The position numbers and the translations under genes were made by a program. The notes under the pieces were generated by a model that was not told where the DNA came from, did no database searches, and worked only from the letters and a program-made list of their open reading frames with translations. Shown one piece after another: positions 1 to 5,839 of a DNA stretch of 7,232 bases; within the stretch, counting starts at the first letter, position 1; each line of letters begins with the position of its first letter. Source of the stretch: Bdellovibrionales bacterium (lineage in GTDB: Bacteria; Bdellovibrionota; Bdellovibrionia; Bdellovibrionales; JAMPXM01). Location: NCBI GenBank assembly GCA_005793615.1, contig SXRI01000057.1:1-7232 (forward strand), read 5' to 3'.

Positions 1-366
1 GAGTTCCCCCGTGTGTTGGACGCCGTCTTCGCCATGCCCTTGAAAGTGCACGCCGTCGATGCTTTTGCATTCATCAATCATTTTTTGCATCACGATTTCG
101 ATCTCACCGTAGTTTTGAACGACAAATTTTTCAGACTCGCCACAATCCCCCCATGTTTGGATGACATACACGCTGTTTGACAGCCGTCCTGGGTCGGCCA
201 TGCAAACTCGCGTGGGTTTTCTCCCTTGCGGGCAACGAACCTGGCTACACCGATCGCGCACGATAAGCTCACCGGAGGCACTCGGTATCCGCAAAAAAAT
301 CCCGCCGACACAAGAAAGTACCACTGCTAGAATTCGACAAAAAATGTGCCACTTAAGGCTGTTCAT
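1..366 (-). CDS. secreted cysteine-rich protein with Gly-His-Gly motif, partial (runs off left edge)
   Basis: Only the first 122 residues are visible; the frame is open to base 1, so the 3' end lies outside the window. The ATG at 366-364 is preceded by AGAGG with a 10-base spacer and overlaps the end of the upstream gene by 14 bases, which suggests translational coupling in one operon. Residues 1-30 form a signal peptide (basic start, hydrophobic ILAVVLSCVGGIFL, then a small-residue site near PSA-S). The presumed exported part has Cys40, 45, 55, 75 and 100, suggesting disulphides. A predicted beta strand (VYVIQTW, 67-73), a helix and then IDGVHFQGHGEDG (103-115) match the layout of clan CD cysteine-peptidase-like folds (caspase, CHAT, DUF4347), where a hydrophobic strand ends in the catalytic His-Gly; here that would be His111. 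The catalytic Cys would lie beyond the window, so the enzyme class is inferred, while the gene itself is well supported. The codons read as a real protein, unlike the alternative frame at 90-311. Confidence 0.75.
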   Translation of the reverse strand, partial: MNSLKWHIFCRILAVVLSCVGGIFLRIPSASGELIVRDRCSQVRCPQGRKPTRVCMADPGRLSNSVYVIQTWGDCGESEKFVVQNYGEIEIVMQKMIDECKSIDGVHFQGHGEDGVQHTGEL

Positions 367-1015
367 ATGCCGCCAGCCTCTTTTTGAGTTCACTGACATA
401 TTCGCTATCAACCGCTTGCCGCTGCGCCTTAGCTTGCGCCAAAAAAACAATCTTCCCTGTAATTTCATTGAGCGCATGAAGCTGCTGAAGTTTGTCATTG
501 CATGTGACGCTATTGATTTTTTCAGAGCCGCCACAGTTTTGAACCCACGCATCCGATGCGGGTTTCAAGACTCGAGTGCGAATCGTGGTGCTGTAGATCA
601 AGAGGCCGTAATAGACTCTTGTCGCGCCATCAAGCTTATCGTATCGCTCCGCCATGTCTTTCACGTGATCGCGCATTCGTTTGACATCTTCAATCGGCTC
701 CTGGCAATCCCCCGAAAATGCCAGTTTACTGTTTTTCCTCCGCGAATTTTCACATTGCTGAGTCAGACGCGAGACTTCTTCGGCGAAAATCTGATCAAGC
801 TCTCGTCCATTAGACTTCTTTATAAAAAAGAGAAGATTTGCCAAGCCGACGCGATCAACACCCACGATGACTCTCAAGGCCTCGAGCAGACTGATCGAGG
901 TTTCCTTCTTGATCTTGCGATAGAGATCGCGACGCAATTCCGGTGCAGCCGAAACCGAATGCGAAACGCCGACCAACGTCGCTATGATGATCATGACTCG
1001 AACCCAATATCTCAT
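353..1015 (-). CDS. secreted protein of unknown function, four cysteines
   Basis: I do not recognise the family. From the chosen ATG (1015-1013) the protein is 220 residues; a weak AGG lies 7 bases upstream. An in-frame ATG at 1033 would add six residues but has no ribosome binding site. Residues 1-23 are a classical signal peptide: basic MRYWVR, hydrophobic VMIIIATLVGV, and a cleavage site around VSA-A. The mature part is highly charged and mostly helical in appearance, with long amphipathic stretches (for example residues 75-130). It has four cysteines at about 88, 104, 161 and 172, which could make two disulphides; this fits export to the periplasm or outside. No catalytic motif is visible. 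Its stop overlaps the start of the next secreted gene by 14 bases, so the two are probably translated together and may act together. The long open frame on the opposite strand (161-1066) is its shadow. Confidence 0.72.
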   Translation of the reverse strand: MRYWVRVMIIIATLVGVSHSVSAAPELRRDLYRKIKKETSISLLEALRVIVGVDRVGLANLLFFIKKSNGRELDQIFAEEVSRLTQQCENSRRKNSKLAFSGDCQEPIEDVKRMRDHVKDMAERYDKLDGATRVYYGLLIYSTTIRTRVLKPASDAWVQNCGGSEKINSVTCNDKLQQLHALNEITGKIVFLAQAKAQRQAVDSEYVSELKKRLAAYEQP

Positions 1016-1181
1016 ATACATACCTGTTCTCATTTTATTTTTCGGGTTTTCGAGATCAAAGAATGAGACGAAGGTTCATATTTTCATAACCATTTCAAAT
1101 TGAGACAATCCGCGAACAGAGCCGAGCCCCGGTGGCCACAGCGCTTGCAAAGTGAATGCACTGCACGACCGGTCAATGTCT

Positions 1182-1191
1182 GTAAATTTAC
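1182..1191. promoter_or_regulatory. perfect 10-bp palindrome GTAAATTTAC upstream of a promoter
   Basis: GTAAATTTAC is perfectly self-complementary and sits 22 bases before the -35 element at 1214. It lies in the divergent region between the secreted-protein pair and the HPF-like gene, so a regulator binding here could affect either direction. Another short palindrome, GACCGGTC (1167-1174), is close by. No regulator is assigned; a palindrome of this size can occur by chance. Confidence 0.3.
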
Positions 1192-1213
1192 GGGAGCTTT
1201 CTCTGTCGAAATC

Positions 1214-1241
1214 TTGACAATATTTGGTTTGGCCACACAAT
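1214..1241 (+). promoter_or_regulatory. sigma-70-like promoter for the HPF-like gene
   Basis: A perfect -35 hexamer TTGACA (1214-1219) is followed after 16 bases by CACAAT (1236-1241), which matches the -10 consensus at four of six positions. Transcription would start near 1248 and give a leader of about 27 bases ending in the ribosome binding site before the ATG at 1275. The position and spacing are good; the rest of the 1016-1274 gap shows only short palindromes and no gene. Confidence 0.6.
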
Positions 1242-1274
1242 CTTTTGAAGAGCCCAAGCGAAAGAGGTGGTTGT

Positions 1275-1682
1275 ATGGCGCGCACAAAATCAAAAGCTCA
1301 AAATTTCATCAAAACCGAAATCGAAGGTGACCGCGAGTTTAAAGCGCACGTCTATCAACAACTTCTTGATCTGCAGCCCTTTCTTTCCGAGGAATCACAG
1401 GTATCGGTTGCGATCCAAGTGTCGGAACCCGCAGATGAGACCAACCGCGGCACTAAGGCCGTAACTGAGAAGGCCCCTATTTACACCCTCACGCTACATG
1501 CAAATCTCGGTGAGTTTCAAATCGACGCTGAGGGACGTGATACTAATCGCTACACTGCGCTCAGCAGCGCAAAACAACAGATGCTGCAACAGCTCAACTC
1601 GCTCGTTGGTGCTTCTGTTGATTCCCGTGAACGCAATGCACATATTCGTGCTCTGACGCGTGGTGAATTAACCTTGCATTAA
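1275..1682 (+). CDS. small basic protein resembling ribosome hibernation factor HPF/RaiA (S30AE-like)
   Basis: This 135-residue protein begins at the ATG at 1275, preceded by AGAGG (1263-1267) with a 7-base spacer; the in-frame GTG-type extension to 1224 has no such site. The N-terminus is basic (MARTKSKAQ). The body shows an HPF-like order: a helix around residues 22-37, a strand with alternating hydrophobics (VSVAIQVS, 43-50), an acidic loop, a strand (IYTLTLHANLG, 69-79), a strand (EFQIDAEGRD, 80-89), then a helix YTALSSAKQQMLQQL (93-107). The pattern of strand, 'AEGRD-x-x-x-YTA', helix recalls the 'AEAED-x-YAAID' segment of HPF/YfiA proteins, which bind the 30S subunit and silence ribosomes in stationary phase. 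The similarity is distant and the assignment is inferred; a family-neutral name would be 'conserved hypothetical'. The gene has its own promoter and converges with the glyoxalase-like gene 48 bases downstream. Confidence 0.5.
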   Translation: MARTKSKAQNFIKTEIEGDREFKAHVYQQLLDLQPFLSEESQVSVAIQVSEPADETNRGTKAVTEKAPIYTLTLHANLGEFQIDAEGRDTNRYTALSSAKQQMLQQLNSLVGASVDSRERNAHIRALTRGELTLH

Positions 1683-1730
1683 CGATTTGCGCAGCGACCA
1701 AGGACGGGAGTCCGTAAATCAACTCACGAT

Positions 1731-2483
1731 TTAGATGGGTGCTGCTGAAACCACGCGCACGTTCTCGATCGCAAATTTCTCTGTGCGCTCAGAAAAACCT
1801 GGGTCTCGCGCGGCAATCAACTCAACCGTCGGGCGCGCAGATGATTGTAAGACTTCGATTGTACCCTCATCGACAACGATCGTGAACTTGCCCTCGCTGA
1901 AGACACCGTCTGGAAAAATCTGACGCAAGAACTCCACTGCAGCGCTCAAATCGTGGACCATGATGCGCGCACTGTTCACACCGCTGATGCCATGGTCACG
2001 CGCGTTGGGTTTCCAATGTTTTGAGTAGCGTTCGATGACGCCTCGATCGTACTCAATGAAACTAATCTCAAAATCAGTGCCCGGAATCACCGGTAACAGC
2101 AAAATTCGCCACGGCAAACGTACAGTGTACAAACCGAAGAAAACCTTGAATGAGGTGCGCTCGATGCGATGGGTGACCTTACGTTCGGTTAACTCATGCG
2201 CAAAATCATCAAGACGATTGGTTCGAAGAAAGAGACAAACCAATCCACGTGCGCCGCGATTATAACGCTCTACCCATTCCGGTACCCAACCGCCCCCATC
2301 GCGTGTTTTCAACCACGCGATTTCAAAGTACTCGCGTCCGATCCATATATTAGTCGCGCGAAAACCCTTTGAGCCCTTACCCTTCTTTGGATCGAAAGGT
2401 AAGCCGGCGGCAACTGCAGATGTCGCAGCCTGAGTAGCGTCGGTAGCATCATTGATATGAACGACAAAATGATCCAAATGCAT
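1731..2483 (-). CDS. VOC-superfamily glyoxalase-like protein (Glyoxalase_3-like)
   Basis: The 250-residue protein starts MHLDHFVVHI, the typical first strand of vicinal-oxygen-chelate proteins, with His5 in the metal-ligand position. It continues with a helix and then KGFRATNIWIGREYFEIAWL (40-59), matching the 'gT-x-N ... YlEl' strand pair of the Glyoxalase_3 type, with Glu54 as the likely second ligand. A second module can be seen around GISGVNSARIMVHDLSAAVE (165-184) and GTIEVLQ (207-213, Glu210), giving the usual paired beta-alpha-beta-beta-beta units. Such proteins bind a divalent metal and act on varied small substrates (lactoylglutathione, dioxygenase substrates, antibiotics); the substrate cannot be read from the sequence. 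There is no signal peptide, so it is probably cytoplasmic. No clear ribosome binding site precedes the ATG at 2483-2481. A weak inverted repeat ATACC-15-GGTAT (2505-2529) lies just upstream and might be an operator. Confidence 0.7.
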   Translation of the reverse strand: MHLDHFVVHINDATDATQAATSAVAAGLPFDPKKGKGSKGFRATNIWIGREYFEIAWLKTRDGGGWVPEWVERYNRGARGLVCLFLRTNRLDDFAHELTERKVTHRIERTSFKVFFGLYTVRLPWRILLLPVIPGTDFEISFIEYDRGVIERYSKHWKPNARDHGISGVNSARIMVHDLSAAVEFLRQIFPDGVFSEGKFTIVVDEGTIEVLQSSARPTVELIAARDPGFSERTEKFAIENVRVVSAAPI

Positions 2484-2533
2484 GTCGTTTGTTTAGCTAT
2501 TTCCATACCTTTTGTCCAGATATTGGTATCGCG

Positions 2534-2623
2534 GAAGGTTAAATGTGAAGGAGCTCTCTGCAACAGGCATCGCCTGAGTTCAGTGCCTGGTACTGTCTGA
2601 AACCCAGGAAGTTTTTAACCTTC
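2534..2623. repeat. 90-bp element bounded by 10-bp inverted repeats, internal hairpins
   Basis: GAAGGTTAAA (2534-2543) is repeated as its exact reverse complement TTTAACCTTC (2614-2623). Inside are a tight hairpin CAGGC-ATC-GCCTG (2564-2576), an alternative pairing CAGGCA/TGCCTG (2564-2569 with 2584-2589) and CCTGG/CCAGG (2586-2590 with 2604-2608). It fills most of the 205-base gap between the glyoxalase-like gene and the large secreted-protein gene. It could be a structured RNA, a small non-autonomous mobile element or a folded untranslated region. No target-site duplication is obvious at its ends, and no transposase is present. Confidence 0.4.
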
Positions 2624-2688
2624 GATTGATGCTCTGTTTGAGACTATTCTTCGTTCTCAAGAACCGTCAATGACTGGTTGGCAAAGGC

Positions 2689-4680
2689 TCACGGATCAAG
2701 TAAACGCAAATCTTTCAAGAGACGAGTCGCGTGGCGCCGCTCTCTGTGTACGCCTGGAAGAGATTGCCCGCCTGCCAGACGTGCCTGACGAATTTCACTC
2801 ACCTGGTCAGCATCATAACTCCACGAACTCCACAGTATCTCCTCGGTTTGCCGAACCGAGCTGAATCCGCCAAAGCCGAAGCCAAGTCCGAATTGTTCAG
2901 TGTATGTGATCGACGGCCGATGCACGTACCAAAATCCTTTCGCTTCGGTCTGCTCGAGCACCTGACGAAATCTGGTTGAATCCACGGTCAGCGCAAAGCG
3001 CACCCCGCGCGAGCGCAAAAACTCATGCGGATCTGCGACACCACTTTTTTTAAGTAACGCCAAATAGTGGTCGTAAACGCCGATGAGCACCTCCTCAGCC
3101 GCGCTCCTTGATAGTGCACCCGGTTGGACCTCCGGGAAGATTTCAATGGCATTCTCTTGCCAGAGAAACTCCTTTACCCCTTGTAATCCCTCTTTTTGAT
3201 AGCGGGGATGGCGGCGCACGATTCCCGACAAGCGTGACATGCGCGCTGCGGGCGAATTATAGTCTCGCTCCAGGGCGGCGGCGATATTGTCACGATCTTC
3301 CATCGGTGGTTCCGAAGAGTTCATCTTTTGCGCGAGACCTTCGCGCACATCGTCCGAGAGCCGCGATAAACTTTTCTTCGCTTCAAAAAAACCCGCGCGC
3401 AAGTTCGAAAAATCCCGAATCTGCAGTTTCAAGCGTTCAGTAGTGGTGAGTTTGGCGACGAGAGTCTGGTTCGCCAATTGACGGCTGTCCAAAATCCAAC
3501 GATAGAGCTTCGCCGAAGGAATTTTGTTTGCCATCGGCAACTCCTCGCGAATTTTATTGATCTCATAAGAAAACTCGCCGGGATCAAATTCTGCGAGCAG
3601 TCTCGACAGAGGCACCATCATCACCGTCTCAGCACTCCGCGTGGGATCTTTATACTTCGAAAACTCCTTCATATGATAGGTCCGGCGAAAGACAATTGAG
3701 CGCGCTTGATCCATAGCATGCGCGAAGATGTAGGCATCTTCAGGTCGACCGCCCGCCGCCAGCACTTCGGTGAGCGCGTAAAATAGATTCGCGCGCAGAG
3801 TCTCCTCAAAGCCATAATTCTTCTCTTGTCCAGCGCGACCGAGTTCAAAAATGAACTTGTGTTGTGAACGATCGATCGGGGTCGCCAGTTCCTCGGCTTC
3901 GAGCGCGAGCGGCAATCTCTTGCCATCCACTTGCCCGGAGATCAGCCATGAGGCTCCTACCTTCAAATCGTAGGTTCGATTTCGAGGTCGTTTATAGTCC
4001 GAGAAGTGTGAACGGTACTCTTGCCAAGCCGCCGATTGTGGTTCGAGTCTGGCATGCGGCGGAATTTTGCCGTTGAACTCCTTTTTCAGACTCTTGGTGT
4101 CTCTCACCTCCGTCGCTTCAACAAAGGTCACCTGCTCGGGTTTGAGGAAGTTTCTCGCGATTGATTTTTGTAGGGCGGCTTCCTCTGGCGTGAGATAACC
4201 CAATTTCGAATAGATTCCGAAGGTGAAAGCTTGGTTGCGCTCAAAAATTCCCTCGCCCTCGCTGCCGGAATTCAGTTCCGCTCTCACGGTGTTTGGGATG
4301 ACTCCTAAAGCACCACCATCAAGGCGGTAGTGACGACTTTCAGGCGTCTCCTCGAGTTCGTTGTCGCGCACGCCCTCGGTGCCCCTTGAATAATAGGTGC
4401 CACTGTGAGCTTCAAAATCCAATTGGCTCACTTGTCCGTTATCGAAGCTTGTCGCTCCATCGCGCTTGGTGAGATGAGAGTTGTAGCGCCATACGAAGAG
4501 CTTAAACCCGTCGGGCAGCTGGCGTATCACGCGCGGGTTGGGTGTCGAACTTTTATCAAGAATGGCGCGACATGCGGCACCTTTTCCCTGCGCATGCACG
4601 GACATCGGCAGGGCAAAAGCCAGTAACGCTATAGCAGCTTTGAATCCAAATTTATAAGCACTCGATATTCTGACCGGCAT
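2689..4680 (-). CDS. large secreted protein with a GNAT/N-acyltransferase-like central region
   Basis: From the ATG at 4680 the protein has 663 residues. Residues 1-30 form a convincing signal peptide (MPVRISSAYKFGFK, then AAIALLAFALPMSV, cleavage after AHA-30). That start lacks a ribosome binding site; an in-frame GTG at 4725-4723 has AGGAG (4733-4737) at 7 bases and would give a 45-residue leader, so the start is uncertain. The middle contains FIFELGRAG (276-284), then a helix LRANLFYALTEVLAAGG, then DAYIFAHAMDQARSIVFRRTY (315-335). The Glu-Leu-Gly-Arg motif followed by a strand and an 'FxRxY' helix recalls N-acyl amino acid synthase (FeeM) / LuxI-type GNAT acyltransferases; this is an inference from the motif pattern. 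The C-terminal part includes a Gly/Phe-rich run (GLGFGFGGF, 598-606) and no recognised domain. It is divergent from lexA; 204 bases separate the two starts. No clear terminator follows the stop. Confidence 0.72.
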   Translation of the reverse strand: MPVRISSAYKFGFKAAIALLAFALPMSVHAQGKGAACRAILDKSSTPNPRVIRQLPDGFKLFVWRYNSHLTKRDGATSFDNGQVSQLDFEAHSGTYYSRGTEGVRDNELEETPESRHYRLDGGALGVIPNTVRAELNSGSEGEGIFERNQAFTFGIYSKLGYLTPEEAALQKSIARNFLKPEQVTFVEATEVRDTKSLKKEFNGKIPPHARLEPQSAAWQEYRSHFSDYKRPRNRTYDLKVGASWLISGQVDGKRLPLALEAEELATPIDRSQHKFIFELGRAGQEKNYGFEETLRANLFYALTEVLAAGGRPEDAYIFAHAMDQARSIVFRRTYHMKEFSKYKDPTRSAETVMMVPLSRLLAEFDPGEFSYEINKIREELPMANKIPSAKLYRWILDSRQLANQTLVAKLTTTERLKLQIRDFSNLRAGFFEAKKSLSRLSDDVREGLAQKMNSSEPPMEDRDNIAAALERDYNSPAARMSRLSGIVRRHPRYQKEGLQGVKEFLWQENAIEIFPEVQPGALSRSAAEEVLIGVYDHYLALLKKSGVADPHEFLRSRGVRFALTVDSTRFRQVLEQTEAKGFWYVHRPSITYTEQFGLGFGFGGFSSVRQTEEILWSSWSYDADQVSEIRQARLAGGQSLPGVHRERRHATRLLKDLRLLDP

Positions 4681-4809
4681 ACGACTTTTGTAAGCAACCG
4701 GGATGCCACTTACACATGACGCCACAGCCTCGCTCCTGCGAAGTGTCGGCAGATAACCTCTTGGGACCATTAGAAAAAAAAGAATACGTCCAGATCTTTT
4801 AGGGCCGCA

Positions 4810-4838
4810 TTGACTTACACATCTCCTGCAATTAACTT
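4810..4838 (+). promoter_or_regulatory. predicted lexA promoter
   Basis: TTGACT (4810-4815, five of six to the -35 consensus) and TAACTT (4833-4838, a weak -10) are separated by exactly 17 bases. Transcription would begin near 4845, giving a leader of about 40 bases before the lexA ATG. Both hexamers are part of the TTAC direct repeats described for 4811-4854, which is what an autorepressed lexA promoter should look like. Confidence 0.5.
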
Positions 4839-4854
4839 ACATCTAACTTACACG
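4811..4854 (+). promoter_or_regulatory. probable LexA operator: 11-bp-phased direct repeats with TTAC core
   Basis: Three near-identical 11-mers are present: TGACTTACACA (4811-4821), TAACTTACATC (4833-4843) and TAACTTACACG (4844-4854). The starts are 22 and 11 bases apart, so all lie on the same face of the helix, with one unrelated 11-base unit between the first and second. The core layout TTAC-N7-TTAC equals the geometry of the alphaproteobacterial LexA box GTTC-N7-GTTC, while the half-site TTAC is that of the palindromic TTAC-N3-GTAA box reported for Bdellovibrio bacteriovorus. The repeats cover the predicted -35 and -10 of lexA, so binding would block transcription. Assignment to LexA itself is inferred. 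Confidence 0.55.
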
Positions 4855-4884
4855 TGTCTCAATCAGACCGCGGAGGACATTGCG

Positions 4885-5751
4885 ATGGCTAAGAAAACTC
4901 CCCCCCCGACAACAACTACCAAACGCTTGGCCACAAAAGGTAAGCTAACCGCCGTACCCATTGATCCGGTTGGGAATGTACGTGCTGAACCACCGCGACC
5001 TCTTTCTTTGAAAGAAAAAACGGTTCTCGAATTTCTTGAACAGTACATCGCCGATAACGGCATTTCGCCTACCTATCAGGAGATCTGTCAGCACTTTGGC
5101 TTTGCCAGTTTCAACTCCGTACAACGCTATCTCAAGCAGCTTGAGAGCAAGGGTTATATTCAGCTGCCGTGGGCGAACCAAAAACGAGCCATCACTCTAC
5201 TCAAGCCAGCATCGGCTTTACAGGATGCAGTCGAAGAACTGCATGATGACGACGACACGAGTTCAGCCGGCCGCACGTCGAACGTTACGCGCGCGATCAT
5301 GCCGTCTGAGAATTTTTCTCTACCTCTTCTTGGTAGAGTGGCCGCCGGGGCTCCGATTGAAGCTATTGAGCATGATGAGTTTATCGATGTGCCTGCTTCG
5401 CTCGTCCGTCAACCCGATCGCACTTATGCCTTACGTGTGCAAGGTCAGTCGATGATCGACGATGGTATTCTCGACGGTGATGTTATTCTCGTACAGCGAC
5501 AGACCACGGCAACAAACGGCGAGATCGTGGTTGCCATGGTCGGCGAGGAAGCAACCGTCAAACGCTTTTACCATCACCGCGGCACGAATATCTCGCAGGC
5601 CGCACGAGTCGCAGCACATGAGAATGATTTGAATCCGGAGCGCATGATTGAACTGCGACCAGCTAATTCCAGCATGACACCGATGTGGTTCGATCCCAGC
5701 CAAGTCCAAATCCGAGGCGTTGTTGTAGGTCTGATTCGACGCTTTTTTTAA
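4885..5751 (+). CDS. lexA: LexA SOS repressor (S24 self-cleaving), long form
   Basis: The start at 4885 is set by GGAGG (4872-4876) with an 8-base spacer; extension to the TTG at 4810 would run through the promoter. The 288-residue protein represses SOS genes and cleaves itself when RecA filaments form on damaged DNA. Residues 1-40 are a Lys/Thr/Pro-rich extension absent from the 202-residue E. coli protein. Residues 41-106 are the winged helix-turn-helix (SPTYQEICQHFGF, recognition helix FNSVQRYLKQLE at 76-87). An acidic linker (HDDDD, 120-124) leads to the cleavage site GRVAAGAP with the scissile Ala154-Gly155, the nucleophile Ser189 (VQGQSM) and the base Lys226 (TVKRF), all intact. The recognition helix is unlike the E. 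coli one, in keeping with a different operator. The ORF carries an eight-C run in codons 5-8. It ends 88 bases before imuA with no clear terminator, so the cassette is probably one transcript. Confidence 0.95.
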   Translation: MAKKTPPPTTTTKRLATKGKLTAVPIDPVGNVRAEPPRPLSLKEKTVLEFLEQYIADNGISPTYQEICQHFGFASFNSVQRYLKQLESKGYIQLPWANQKRAITLLKPASALQDAVEELHDDDDTSSAGRTSNVTRAIMPSENFSLPLLGRVAAGAPIEAIEHDEFIDVPASLVRQPDRTYALRVQGQSMIDDGILDGDVILVQRQTTATNGEIVVAMVGEEATVKRFYHHRGTNISQAARVAAHENDLNPERMIELRPANSSMTPMWFDPSQVQIRGVVVGLIRRFF

Positions 5752-5758
5752 AAACGGC

Positions 5759-5774
5759 GCCGCAGTTTCGCGGC
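5759..5774 (+). other. small hairpin in the lexA-imuA gap
   Basis: GCCGC (5759-5763) can pair with GCGGC (5770-5774) around a 6-base loop, 8 bases after the lexA stop. No run of T follows, so it is not a convincing intrinsic terminator. It may stabilise the lexA message end or attenuate readthrough into imuA. Confidence 0.25.
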
Positions 5775-5789
5775 TCCAACTAGTGAAGT

Positions 5790-5801
5790 GAAAACGTTTT
5801 C
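5790..5801. promoter_or_regulatory. 12-bp perfect palindrome upstream of imuA
   Basis: GAAAACGTTTTC is perfectly self-complementary and lies 38 bases before the imuA ATG. The shape (A-rich arm, central CG, T-rich arm) resembles operators of LacI/CcpA-type regulators, but nothing in the window identifies a binder. It has no TTAC half-site and so does not look like the lexA operator. Confidence 0.3.
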
Positions 5802-5839
5802 CTTGCGTGGTGCATGGAAAGAAGGCCGAGGTTCGCCTA

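Noticed and set aside
10..60. Lipobox in the left-edge secreted protein (VLSC)
   Set aside because: Leu at -2 does not fit the lipobox pattern, and a standard cleavage site exists further on.
90..311. 73-codon minus-strand frame
   Set aside because: It lies in another frame within the better-supported secreted gene at 1-366 and shows no signal peptide or motif.
161..1066. Long plus-strand open frame of 301 codons
   Set aside because: It is antisense to two genes that have signal peptides, coupled starts and plausible protein composition; its own product looks like random composition and it has no ribosome binding site.
1683..1730. Bidirectional terminator between the convergent genes (GGAC-GGGA-GTCC)
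   Set aside because: The stem has only four pairs and no flanking T or A tract, so it is not convincing.
2638..2660. Hairpin TTGAGA-11-TCTCAA after the large minus-strand gene as a terminator
   Set aside because: The stem is short and A/T-rich, and no T run follows on the minus strand.
4810..4884. Extension of lexA to the TTG at 4810
   Set aside because: It would translate the -35/-10 and the direct repeats; the ATG at 4885 has GGAGG at ideal spacing.
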